Below are positions 1 through 6,866 of a DNA stretch of 13,778 nucleotides, piece after piece. Numbering within the stretch: the first letter of the stretch is position 1; each line of letters begins with the position of its first letter. This DNA comes from Desulfovibrio sp. (GTDB lineage Bacteria; Desulfobacterota; Desulfovibrionia; Desulfovibrionales; Desulfovibrionaceae): positions 1-13,778 of the forward strand of contig DQED01000202.1 in the NCBI GenBank assembly GCA_003525525.1, written 5' to 3'. A program made the translations under genes and the position numbers. A model generated the notes under the pieces. It was not told the DNA's origin. It did not search any database and saw only the letters and a program-made list of their open reading frames with translations.

Positions 1-62
1 CGGGGCTCGGGCCGTTTCGCCTCTTCGACGCCGCGCCCGAACCGGAGGGGGAAAAACCATGA
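1..62 (+). CDS. 3' end of an unidentified upstream gene (partial)
   Basis: A frame open from the window edge ends at the TGA at 60-62 and encodes ...FRLFDAAPEPEGEKP. Its stop overlaps the start of the sulfotransferase as ATGA, a layout typical of translationally coupled genes, and most of its codons end in G or C. Only about 19 codons are visible, so no function can be given. In GC-rich DNA a frame this short can stay open by chance, and the ATGA overlap is the main support. Confidence 0.4.
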   Translation, partial: GLGPFRLFDAAPEPEGEKP

Positions 63-1192
63 CCACCCGCTACGCCAACCTGTTTTCGCGCCTGGCGATG
101 CGAAACGGCTTCCGCTACCAGTTCGCCTTTCCGATTCTCGACAACCGCCGCCTCCTGCGCCGCCTCGCCTTTCTCGAGCGCTTGCTGCCACGGCCCCGCC
201 TCGAGCCCGTGCGCGAACCGATCTTCGTGATCGGGCTGCCGCGCACCGGCTCGACCTGGCTGCAGACGCTCCTTTGCGCCCACCCGGACGTGGCCTACGT
301 CACGCACTTCGCCCACCACACCGCGCCGTACTTCCGCACGGCCACGCTGCTCGCCCGGCTGCTGCATCTCGACGCCAGCGGCGAACGCTTCATCGGCGAC
401 TCCGTGGTCCACTCCCTGCACAGCCCCTCCGAAGGCACGCTGCTGTGGGGCGAATGGTTCGGCATGGACCCGGCCTGCCTGACGTACGACCCCTTCACCG
501 CGGACGACCTCGGTCCGCAGACCGTGGCGGAGATCAAGGAGACGCTTTCGCGGGTGACGTCGCTTTTCGGCCCAGGCAAGCGGTTTTTCGCCAAGAACCC
601 GGCGTTTATCCCCTACACCCCGGCCCTGGCCGGGCTGTTCCCGGACGCGCGATGCATCCACCTCGTGCGCGACCCCCGGCCCACGGCCAATTCCATGGTC
701 AAGCTGCTGCGGGCCTGCCGCGCGCAGCTCGGCCGCATCAACGCCTCGGGCAAACCGCTCGCCATGCGCCTGACCGACTTCGTGCCCTACCCGCGCCTGC
801 CGCGCCTGGCGCAGTACGTGGCGCGCTTCGGAGCCGACGACGTGCGCGCCACGGCGCGGCTGTGGCGCGACGCGACGCTCTTCATGGAAGCCCTGGCCCC
901 GGACGTGCCCCACATGCTCACCGTGCGCTTCGAATCCGTGCTCGCCGACCCGGCCGGGTCCATGGCGCGCATCCTCGATTTCTGCCGGCTGCCGCCGTTG
1001 CCGGCCGAGTCCCTGGCCATGGCGGCGCTTTTCAAGCAAACGGGCAAGGTGGCCCACGTCAACGCCTACGGCGAGTACGACCTGATCGCGGACCTCTGCC
1101 GCGAGGCCATGCCCCTTCTCGGCTACGACCCGGACCGGCCCGTCGGGACGGTGCTGCCGGCGGGCGCGCCGGCGTTTAGGGAGATGGTGTAA
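59..1192 (+). CDS. Sulfotransferase family protein
   Basis: This 377-residue protein is probably a PAPS-dependent sulfotransferase (Sulfotransfer_3-like), which moves a sulfonate group from PAPS to an acceptor. The 5'-phosphosulfate loop is IGLPRTGSTWL at residues 58-68, after a short strand (PIFVIG). The 3'-phosphate-binding segment is HLVRDPRPTANS at 201-212, and the FAKNP segment at 177-181 lies in the middle of the fold. There is no signal peptide and no clear membrane segment, so it is likely cytoplasmic. The start has a strong ribosome binding site (GGAGGGGGA) and overlaps the preceding stop as ATGA, so it was probably translated with an upstream partner that lies outside the window. 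It converges on the next gene with only 14 bases between stops. The acceptor (lipid, sugar or small molecule) cannot be read from the sequence. Confidence 0.85.
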   Translation: MTTRYANLFSRLAMRNGFRYQFAFPILDNRRLLRRLAFLERLLPRPRLEPVREPIFVIGLPRTGSTWLQTLLCAHPDVAYVTHFAHHTAPYFRTATLLARLLHLDASGERFIGDSVVHSLHSPSEGTLLWGEWFGMDPACLTYDPFTADDLGPQTVAEIKETLSRVTSLFGPGKRFFAKNPAFIPYTPALAGLFPDARCIHLVRDPRPTANSMVKLLRACRAQLGRINASGKPLAMRLTDFVPYPRLPRLAQYVARFGADDVRATARLWRDATLFMEALAPDVPHMLTVRFESVLADPAGSMARILDFCRLPPLPAESLAMAALFKQTGKVAHVNAYGEYDLIADLCREAMPLLGYDPDRPVGTVLPAGAPAFREMV

Positions 1193-1206
1193 GGGAAGCG
1201 CGCGCC

Positions 1207-1803
1207 TCAGCGACCCCGGCCGCGCAGGTCGTCGAAGCGGCGGCGCACGGTTTCCACGCGCTCGCGGTAGGCGGCGGCGTCGCCGTACTCCAGGAAGAAG
1301 CGGTAGCGGGAATGGGGGGAACGCGGCGTGCGGGCATGGCGCACCGGGCACCAGTACTGCTCGGTGCGGCCGGCGACCTCGCGCACGAATCCGAGCAACC
1401 CGTTGAAATAGCCGCAATAGACGCAGTTGAGCTTCTCGATCCAGTTGAGATAGCCGAGCGCCTGGCGGTCGATGACGATGTAGTCGCCGCGCCGGACCTT
1501 GGGAATGCCGTAGATGGGGAAGCACACCCACTGGTAGACGGTCACGGTCAGGTCCATGAGCAGGGCCGGAACGACCGCGCCCCAGATGACGGGGATGGTC
1601 AGGATCATGAGAAAGCCGGACTCGCAGACGTAGGCGGCCCATTTCCTGGCCAGGAGGCGGTGCTGCTTTTTAACCTCACGGGTGAAGCGGACCTTCTTGC
1701 GCTCGATGGTGTAGCGCACCTCTTCCCCGACCCGGTCGAACTCCTCGGCCAGTTCCTTTTCCATGGCCTCCAGGCGCTCGGCGATGTCGTCGATCTTGGT
1801 CAT
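1207..1803 (-). CDS. Conserved membrane protein with CxxC...YWCP cysteine motif
   Basis: The product is 198 residues. Residues 1-55 are charged and helical, likely a coiled coil (ERLEAMEKELAEEFDRV). One or two membrane segments follow at about 62-95 (FLMILTIPVIWGAVVPALLM). A conserved-looking soluble part then contains DRQALGYLNWIEKLNCVYCG (112-131) and RTEQYWCPVRHAR (146-158). The cysteines at 127, 130 and 152 and the histidine at 156 could bind a metal. I recognise the pattern YLN..EK.NC.YC.Y.NG...RTE.YWCP..HA as a recurrent bacterial protein of unknown role and give no function. I chose the ATG at 1803 because AAAGGAA lies just upstream and the protein begins with the coiled coil. The same frame is open much further upstream, but that part lies antisense to the chemotaxis gene frame and reads as low-complexity Arg/Gly/Pro. 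It may follow the chemotaxis gene in a transcript, 110 bases downstream. Confidence 0.75.
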   Translation of the reverse strand: MTKIDDIAERLEAMEKELAEEFDRVGEEVRYTIERKKVRFTREVKKQHRLLARKWAAYVCESGFLMILTIPVIWGAVVPALLMDLTVTVYQWVCFPIYGIPKVRRGDYIVIDRQALGYLNWIEKLNCVYCGYFNGLLGFVREVAGRTEQYWCPVRHARTPRSPHSRYRFFLEYGDAAAYRERVETVRRRFDDLRGRGR

Positions 1804-1854
1804 GGTCGGTTCCTTTCGATCGCCCGCCGGGCAGACCCGAAGACGTCCCGCCCA

Positions 1855-1895
1855 GGAAGCTCCCGCCCCGGACCGGACCGGGGCAGGGAAGCTCC
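1855..1895 (-). terminator. GC-rich hairpin after the chemotaxis gene
   Basis: GCCCCGG (1865-1871) pairs with CCGGGGC (1878-1884), and the hairpin is flanked by two copies of GGAAGCTCC (1855-1863 and 1887-1895). It lies about 20 bases past the stop of the chemotaxis gene. No T-run follows, so it may be a weak terminator or a transcript-stabilising hairpin. Confidence 0.35.
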
Positions 1896-1913
1896 TGTCG
1901 CGCGTCGCGGGGC

Positions 1914-3809
1914 TTAGAAGGACTCGAACTGGCGATCCTGTTCCGCGGCCGTTTCGGGCCCGAGAAACACGCCGAATCCGTTCCGCCGGTTCCTGACAGG
2001 AGGCGTGGGCCGGCTTGCGGCCTGGGGCGCGGCACCCTTCGCAAGGCTTCGACGCAGGCCGCCGCCGACCTGGAAAAAGCCGATGGATGCCTGGAGCTGC
2101 TCCGCCTGGGCGGACAACTCCTCGGCGGTGGAGGCCAGTTCTTCCGACGCGCTGGCGTTTTGCTGGATGACCTGGTCGAGCTGTTGCAGGGCCTTGTTGA
2201 CCTGGCCGGCTCCGGCGTTCTGTTCCTTGGAGGAAGCGGCGATCTCCTGGACCAGATCGGAAGTCTTGAGGATATCCGGCACCAGTTGCGCCAGGAGTCC
2301 CCCGGCCTCCTCGGCCACGCCCAGGGATTCCGCGGACAGCGTATTGATCTCCGCGGCCGCGGTCTGGCTGCGTTCGGCCAGTTTGCGCACCTCGGCGGCG
2401 ACCACGGCGAAACCCCGGCCGTGTTCGCCGGCCCTGGCCGCCTCCACCGCGGCGTTTAAGGCCAGCAGGTCGGTCTGGCGGGCGATCTCCTCGATGACGG
2501 AGATCTTGGAGGCGATGTCCCGCATGGCTTTCACGGTGTTGGCCATGGCCGTTCCCGAGCGCTCGGCCCCTTCGGCGGCCTTGCGGGCCAGGGCTTCGGT
2601 CTGGCGGGCGTTGTCCGCGTTTTGCTGGACGGAAGCGGCCATCTGTTCCATGGAAGAAGAGCATTCCTCCACGGAGGAGGCCTGCTCGCTCGCCCCCTGG
2701 GACAGGGTTTCGGAGGAGGAGGACAGCTCTTCGGAACCGGAGGCCACGTTTTCCGCCCCGGACTGCACCTCCTGGACCACCTCGGTCAATCGGGCCACCA
2801 TTTCCGTCAGGGAGTGCATGAGCTGATCGCTTTCGGAACGCACGGCGACTTCGACCTGCAGGTCGCCTTCGGCAAGCTGCCTGGCAAGCCCGACCACCTT
2901 GCGCTCCGCCGCCACCAACGCGCCGAGGGATTTGAGCAGGTTGTCGGCCTCCGAGCGCGGGCTGACGTCCACATCGAGGCCGCCCAGCGCCAGTTTGCCG
3001 ACGGTCGCGGCCACGTCCTTCTCGGCGGCGGCCACCCGCTGCATGGACGCGGCCAGCATGCCCACCTCGTCCTTGCGCGCGATGTCGAGGGTTTGGGCCA
3101 GATCCCCCACAGCCAGGGCGTCGCAGAACGCCACGGCGCGGCGCAGGGGCAGGCTGATGCCCCTGGCGATGAAAATCCCCAGGCCCAGGCCCAGGAGGAC
3201 GCTGCCCGCCGACACGCCGATCAGAAGCGCCCGGCTGTCTCCGTAGATACGCGCCGCCTCCGCCGAAGCATCCTTGGCCATGTCCTGTTCGGTCGCGCTC
3301 AATTCCGTCAGGAGGCTGTCCATGACGCCGCTTTGCTGCCGGCCGGCCTTCATGGTCAATTCGACGGATTCCCGGTGCGTTTCGAGGGCGTCGGCCTTCC
3401 CGAGCTCTATGATCTTCCTGACGAGCGGCTTGTAGTCATTCCAGGCATCACGGAGCTTGTCGTAGACCTGTCTTGTTTTTTCAGAACGCAGCAAAGGCCG
3501 GGATTTTTCCAGGTTTTCCTCGAACATTTTTTCATACTTGGCGATATTTCCCAAATACCTCTCACGCTCCTCCACGGAAGAAGCCAACAGGTAATTCCTG
3601 ACGGTCCGATCGACATACAACAGATTGATGTTCGTCTCCTTGATATAGGAAATGCCCATCAGTTCGTTATTGTATAGTTCATCGCTCAGGCCATCTATGA
3701 CAGACATCTTATTGATGCCATAATACCCAACAATCGCCGTCAGGATCGCCATCACTATAAATGACATTACGAGTTTCGTACCGACTTTCATGTCATAGAA
3801 CCACTGCAT
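1914..3809 (-). CDS. Methyl-accepting chemotaxis protein (4HB sensor, triple HAMP-like, C-terminal pentapeptide)
   Basis: This is a transmembrane chemoreceptor of 631 residues. The order is: membrane segment 1 (about 10-30); a periplasmic four-helix-bundle sensor (about 31-190, with the 4HB_MCP-type stretch [11 protein letters not shown]); membrane segment 2 (about 194-214); HAMP (about 213-265); two further HAMP-like modules (about 266-307 with [10 protein letters not shown], and 308-347 with [10 protein letters not shown]); and the kinase-control coiled coil. The hairpin tip is [12 protein letters not shown] at 456-467 within the conserved [21 protein letters not shown]. The C-terminus is QFESF, matching the x-[W/F]-x-x-[F/Y] pentapeptide that tethers CheR and CheB in other receptors. 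The ATG at 3809 has AAAGGAGG six bases upstream. The 5' third is clearly AT-richer than the rest. No che genes lie nearby, so it must couple to a distant array. The ligand is unknown. Confidence 0.95.
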   Translation of the reverse strand: MQWFYDMKVGTKLVMSFIVMAILTAIVGYYGINKMSVIDGLSDELYNNELMGISYIKETNINLLYVDRTVRNYLLASSVEERERYLGNIAKYEKMFEENLEKSRPLLRSEKTRQVYDKLRDAWNDYKPLVRKIIELGKADALETHRESVELTMKAGRQQSGVMDSLLTELSATEQDMAKDASAEAARIYGDSRALLIGVSAGSVLLGLGLGIFIARGISLPLRRAVAFCDALAVGDLAQTLDIARKDEVGMLAASMQRVAAAEKDVAATVGKLALGGLDVDVSPRSEADNLLKSLGALVAAERKVVGLARQLAEGDLQVEVAVRSESDQLMHSLTEMVARLTEVVQEVQSGAENVASGSEELSSSSETLSQGASEQASSVEECSSSMEQMAASVQQNADNARQTEALARKAAEGAERSGTAMANTVKAMRDIASKISVIEEIARQTDLLALNAAVEAARAGEHGRGFAVVAAEVRKLAERSQTAAAEINTLSAESLGVAEEAGGLLAQLVPDILKTSDLVQEIAASSKEQNAGAGQVNKALQQLDQVIQQNASASEELASTAEELSAQAEQLQASIGFFQVGGGLRRSLAKGAAPQAASRPTPPVRNRRNGFGVFLGPETAAEQDRQFESF

Positions 3810-3915
3810 GATGTGCCTCCTTTGCGATCGATCTGACCAGACATTACACTCTCCGAATGCAAGCGAAAGATACCAATCCAGTCAGACAAGTACAGAACCA
3901 TATCGTTTAGTTGTA

Positions 3916-3943
3916 TTGCGCAGTTGCCCTGCAACGATTGCAA
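3916..3943. promoter_or_regulatory. Nested inverted repeat upstream of the chemotaxis gene
   Basis: The outer arms are TTGC (3916-3919) and GCAA (3940-3943). The inner arms are GTTGC (3923-3927) and GCAAC (3931-3935), around the centre CCT. It lies about 110 bases upstream of the receptor start codon, in AT-rich DNA. It could be an operator or a small hairpin. I cannot match it to a known regulator. Confidence 0.25.
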
Positions 3944-4544
3944 AACAGAATCACCCGCGAATACCGTCCTCCTCCTCCATGTGCGCGTTCAGTTCCGTTT
4001 ACAATTTCGGACGAGAAAAGGGCAAGCCTACCAAGGCATCACGCCGTATCATGGATTCCGTCAAAAAGGGAAGAACTCTGTTTTCTAGCGACAAGCCAAA
4101 AGACGACAGAAATATTCCCCGCCAAACAGTCTATCAAACTTGTGTATCCGCTAAAAGCTTCTTTTTTTTGTGAAAAAAGCGACGATTACGCGGAAAGCCC
4201 TTCGTATTCGTGACGGAACCCGTCATGAACGTCGCCCAATACGAACAATCGCCCAGGAGAAAGGGAACGGCCATATGCCTGCGCGTGCGCCCCCAAACAC
4301 CAGCATGGGCAACGCCATGCCCATGAGCATATGAGGCGGAGAGAAAAACATAAGCAGATCCACGACAGGAGGGCAAACCCGGGCCGGAAACCGGCAATTC
4401 GGCCATCGGACTTGACGCAAGTCGCACTCGAGAAACCGACCGCACGTCTATTGCGTAATCGCATTTCCGCCTGTGATTCTGCGGGTTCTCTGGCGACATG
4501 GGTGGTCCCGGCTTGCTGCCATGCCTGGCTTCGGCGCGGAAGCG

Positions 4545-4575
4545 CAAGAAAGGGGAACGGCAAAGGGGCTTGCCG
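4545..4575 (-). terminator. Possible terminator after the TRIC-family gene
   Basis: On the minus strand, about 15 bases past the TGA at 4590-4592, CGGCAA pairs with TTGCCG around a six-base loop (4558-4575). A pyrimidine tract (TTCCCCTTTCTT) follows. The stem is short and the tract is not pure T, so this is a modest call. Confidence 0.4.
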
Positions 4576-4589
4576 CCGACGACGCGCCG

Positions 4590-5255
4590 TCAGGCAACGG
4601 GCGGCCGGCGGCGCGAGCGGAAAAGGCCCGTGGCGCGCACGGGCGTGGTGCGCCAGTTGCGGGTGATGGCCAGCATGCGCAGCATGAACGTGACGCCGAT
4701 GGCCCCCAGTGCCGCGGCCAGGGGCGGCAGGGCGTCGCTTTGGCGCAGCAGGGGGTAGGTCAGGCAGCCGATCAGCGCGGCAAAGGCGTAGAACTGCCCG
4801 GGCCGGAACACGAGCGGCTCCTCGCCGGTCAGCACGTCGCGCAGGATGCCGCCGCCGCAGGCGTTGACCGTGCCGACCAGCACCGCCGGGGCGAAAGCCA
4901 GGCCGAACGCCAGGGATTTCTCCATGCCGACCACGGCGTAGGCCCCCAGGGCGGCCGCGTCCACCACGGCCACCAGGCGCTGGGACAGCACGGCCCGCCG
5001 GCCGAAGACCAGACAGGCCGCGGCCGCGGCGGCCACGGCGAAGAGGTAGTCCTGGTTGCGCACCACGGCGGGCACGCCGGCCTGGAGGAAGATGCCGTCG
5101 CGAATGAGCGCCCCGCCCACGCCCGTGGCCAGGGACAGCCCCAGCAGACCGACGAGGTCGAACTCGCGGCGGATGGCCTCGATGGCCCCGGTGGCGGCCA
5201 TGAGGAACACGGCGAACAGGTCGAGGAAAAGCGGCAGTTCGAATCCCTGGGTCAT
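4590..5255 (-). CDS. TRIC/UPF0126 (YicG-like) family membrane protein
   Basis: The product is 221 residues, a normal length for the family, with about seven hydrophobic segments and two internal repeats. Each repeat carries the family's glycine motif: TGVGGALIRD at 44-53 and NACGGGILRD at 131-140. The proteins fold like trimeric intracellular cation channels. Their bacterial role is not settled; potassium or other small-solute passage has been proposed, and to my knowledge some members follow glycine riboswitches. I chose the ATG at 5255 because GGAGG lies eight bases upstream; a GTG at 5276 in the same frame is not needed. It lies 81 bases downstream of the antiporter on the same strand, with a strong hairpin between them, so partial co-transcription under the manganese riboswitch is possible. 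The last 20 residues are a basic tail (FRSRRRPPVA). Confidence 0.88.
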   Translation of the reverse strand: MTQGFELPLFLDLFAVFLMAATGAIEAIRREFDLVGLLGLSLATGVGGALIRDGIFLQAGVPAVVRNQDYLFAVAAAAAACLVFGRRAVLSQRLVAVVDAAALGAYAVVGMEKSLAFGLAFAPAVLVGTVNACGGGILRDVLTGEEPLVFRPGQFYAFAALIGCLTYPLLRQSDALPPLAAALGAIGVTFMLRMLAITRNWRTTPVRATGLFRSRRRPPVA

Positions 5256-5275
5256 GGCGAAGCCTCCGTTGCGCA

Positions 5276-5308
5276 CGCCCGCCCCGGACGGGGCGTCCGG
5301 GGCGGGCG
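5276..5308 (-). terminator. Strong 15-bp hairpin between antiporter and TRIC-family gene
   Basis: Positions 5276-5290 (CGCCCGCCCCGGACG) pair perfectly with 5294-5308 around a GGG loop. The hairpin starts 28 bases past the antiporter stop and ends 20 bases before the TRIC start. No T-run follows on the minus strand, so it may be a partial terminator, a processing or stability element, or an attenuator setting the ratio of the two products. Confidence 0.5.
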
Positions 5309-5336
5309 GCTCACATAGGGCCGGCGATGCCCCGCG

Positions 5337-6560
5337 TCAAGAGGCGCTGCGGCCCTTGGGCCGCACCAGGGCCGCGAGCTGCGGGGCGATGCGCGGCAAA
5401 AGCAGCACGAAGACCCCTACATACAGGAACGTGAAGAAGAAGTGGACCTGCGCGCCGTTCACATGGCCCGGAAGATGCCGCCAGAAGGCCTCGGGCACGG
5501 CCGGAGCCAGGAACTGGCCGCAGAAAAGCCCGAACAGCAGCAGGGCCCCGCGGATGTCCAGACGCAGCCCGGCAAGAAGCCCCACGGCCAGCAGCGATTG
5601 GGCGGCGGTGAGCAGGATCTCGTGCATCTGCATGCCGTCCAGGGGCATGGGCACGGCGAAGCTGCCGGAGGAGACGCCGTAGACGCCCGGAATCATGCCC
5701 ACGAGCAGCGTCCACTGGTTGAGCTTGGAGGAGACGAGGCTCCCGAGCGCCATGCCGGCCATGCCGCGCAGGGCGAACATGATGGCGACGATGAATTCCG
5801 GGGCCTCGGAGGCGATGGGCGCGAGCCACTGCACGAGCAGGAATTCGCTCACGCCGAACATCCGGCCCGTGGCCACGAGGCCTTCGCTGAAATGCTCGGC
5901 GTTGGCCACGATGACCCCGGCGGCGAAGAGGAACAGCGCGGCCGTGGTCAGCCGGCGGCGTCCGGCCGTGAGCCTGGCCAGGCAGGCGGCCACGCCTTCG
6001 AGTTCCGGCTCCTCGCACTCGCGCCGGGCGGCAATGACGATGTAGACGACGTACAGCCCGATGAGCGCCGCGCCATCCACCCAGGTGAGCGTGCCCGAAA
6101 GCGGAATGCTCATGGCGTAGGCCGTGGCCAGCCCCAGGAAGAGCACCTCGGTGCGCCGGGCCGGCTCCAGGATGACGGGACGGCGCGTGCGCCACCACAC
6201 GACCAGGGCCACGGCGGTCCAGGCCACGCCGATGAGCAGGCGGTTGGCCCCGGTCATGTTGGCGATGGCGAAGTGGGCGTAGTCGGATTCCGGATGCTGG
6301 CCGGCCATCCAGGTGAAATACATGTCCACGGCGTATTCCGGCAAAACCGCGATGAGCGCCACCACGGCCAGGGCCAGCGCCTGGGGGATGTCGTGCTGGG
6401 CCACGTCGCAGGCCCACAGGAGCAGGAAGGACGCGCCGAGGATGGCCACGCCGGACACGGCCGCGGCCGCGGGCGGCGTCATGGGCACGGACAGCAGGGA
6501 ACAGGTCAAGCCGGGCAGGCAGGCGGCCGCGGCCAGCCACAGGGGAAGCAGTTTGCGCAT
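5337..6560 (-). CDS. CaCA-family cation antiporter, probable Mn2+ exporter
   Basis: This is an integral membrane protein of 407 residues with about 10-11 hydrophobic segments and the two inverted alpha repeats of the Na+/Ca2+ exchanger (CaCA) superfamily. Repeat 1 has AVLPEYAVDM (71-80, P74-E75) and NMTGAN (101-106). Repeat 2 has APIASEAPEF (247-256, P254-E255) and GSLVSSKLNQ (273-282). A charged cytoplasmic loop (about 178-205) separates the halves, as in the family. The family exchanges Ca2+ or other cations for Na+ or H+. Here the leader is a manganese-sensing riboswitch, so I infer that the physiological substrate is Mn2+ or that Mn2+ is exported along with Ca2+. The ATG at 6560 is preceded by GGAGAG. 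An in-frame start at 6644 would lie inside the riboswitch terminator and is rejected. The first hydrophobic segment (4-22) may be a signal anchor. Confidence 0.9.
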   Translation of the reverse strand: MRKLLPLWLAAAACLPGLTCSLLSVPMTPPAAAAVSGVAILGASFLLLWACDVAQHDIPQALALAVVALIAVLPEYAVDMYFTWMAGQHPESDYAHFAIANMTGANRLLIGVAWTAVALVVWWRTRRPVILEPARRTEVLFLGLATAYAMSIPLSGTLTWVDGAALIGLYVVYIVIAARRECEEPELEGVAACLARLTAGRRRLTTAALFLFAAGVIVANAEHFSEGLVATGRMFGVSEFLLVQWLAPIASEAPEFIVAIMFALRGMAGMALGSLVSSKLNQWTLLVGMIPGVYGVSSGSFAVPMPLDGMQMHEILLTAAQSLLAVGLLAGLRLDIRGALLLFGLFCGQFLAPAVPEAFWRHLPGHVNGAQVHFFFTFLYVGVFVLLLPRIAPQLAALVRPKGRSAS

Positions 6561-6608
6561 CGTCTCTCCACGATCGGGCTCCGAGGGGCCCCGGTTTTGC
6601 GCGGCCGG

Positions 6609-6651
6609 AAAAAGAAAAGACCTCGGCACGCGCATGCATGCCAAAGGTCTT
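6609..6651 (-). terminator. Riboswitch expression-platform terminator
   Basis: On the minus strand AAGACC (6651-6646) pairs with GGTCTT (6622-6617), and TTGGCA continues the stem with TGCCGA, leaving one bulged T. TTTTCTTTTT follows. The 5' arm is the same AAGACCTTTG that forms the 3' side of the aptamer P1 stem, so aptamer and terminator exclude each other. Ligand binding should therefore allow read-through into the antiporter gene. Confidence 0.85.
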
Positions 6652-6742
6652 GCCGATCGATTCCGGGAACCGACGACAGGGCCAGGCGGCGGTTTCGCCG
6701 CAGGGATGTTGACCCTGTCCGAGACAGCTACTCCCCTTTGGG
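6641..6742 (-). ncRNA. yybP-ykoY manganese riboswitch aptamer
   Basis: The class's hallmark segments are all present on the minus strand. The 5' strand is CAAAGGGGAGTAGC (6740-6727). It is followed by the P2 hairpin CTGTC-TCG-GACAG, then a P3 stem (GACAGGG with CCCTGTC) that contains the TCAACA internal loop and a GCGG-CGAAA-CCGC tip. Next come a small hairpin (CGGTT-CCCGG-AATCG) and CGGCAAGACCTTTG (6655-6642), which closes P1 with CAAAGG. Known members sense Mn2+ directly and switch on Mn2+ efflux genes. I recognise this from memory of the consensus; a covariance-model search would confirm it. Confidence 0.9.
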
Positions 6743-6748
6743 AATTTC

Positions 6749-6777
6749 CAGATAAACCGCATCGCCCCCGGCGTCAA
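6749..6777 (-). promoter_or_regulatory. Sigma-70-type promoter of the riboswitch-antiporter unit
   Basis: On the minus strand TTGACG (6777-6772) and TATCTG (6754-6749) are spaced by 17 bases. Transcription would start near 6742, directly at the first aptamer bases. Confidence 0.6.
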
Positions 6778-6814
6778 GCAAAAGCGGCGGCCGGGCGAAA
6801 CGGACCGGGCCGTT

Positions 6815-6845
6815 CCCGCCGCCGGACGGCCTGTCCGGCGGCGGG
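6815..6845 (-). terminator. 13-bp hairpin after the methyltransferase gene
   Basis: CCCGCCGCCGGAC (6845-6833 on the minus strand) pairs perfectly with GTCCGGCGGCGGG (6827-6815) around a five-base loop. It starts about 20 bases past the TAA at 6867-6869 and lies before the antiporter promoter. No T-run follows, but position and stability suit a terminator that separates the two units. Confidence 0.55.
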
Positions 6846-6866
6846 GAAACGGTCTCCCGGTCGGCG

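Larger units (their letters stand above)
3810..4589. other. AT-rich gap of about 780 bases without a convincing gene
   Basis: Composition drops sharply here: 25 of 60 bases are G/C at 4081-4140. Several short frames are open on both strands, but none has a ribosome binding site, recognisable domain or codon use like the neighbours. The most protein-like is a minus-strand frame at 4223-4420 with a hydrophobic stretch (LLMFFSPPHMLMGMALPMLV); I do not call it a gene. The gap also holds an A/T hairpin at 4157-4180, inverted repeats at 4211-4225 (TGACGG-AAC-CCGTCA) and 4304-4325 (CATGGGC...GCCCATG), a nested palindrome at 3916-3943, and presumably the chemotaxis gene promoter. Confidence 0.6.

Noticed and set aside
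1804..2664. Upstream extension of the small membrane protein frame to 485 codons
   Set aside because: The added part lies in the wrong frame of the chemotaxis gene and is Arg/Gly/Pro-rich; a good start and ribosome site exist at 1803.
4134..4563. Overlapping minus-strand frames of 125-137 codons in the AT-rich gap
   Set aside because: No ribosome site, no domain and no consistent frame with a protein-like sequence.
4473..5318. Plus-strand frame opposite the TRIC-family gene
   Set aside because: Low-complexity Gly/His/Gln translation; the other strand encodes a complete TRIC protein with both repeat motifs.
5256..5336. Glycine riboswitch before the TRIC-family gene
   Set aside because: Some UPF0126 genes may have one, but the 81-base gap holds only a simple hairpin and is too short for the aptamer.
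6561..6644. Earlier start of the antiporter at 6644
   Set aside because: It would begin inside the riboswitch terminator stem; the ATG at 6560 has a ribosome site and begins the first hydrophobic segment.
5442..6755. Plus-strand frame of 437 codons over the antiporter gene
   Set aside because: His/Gly/Gln-rich mirror of a membrane protein gene, and it also runs through the riboswitch.
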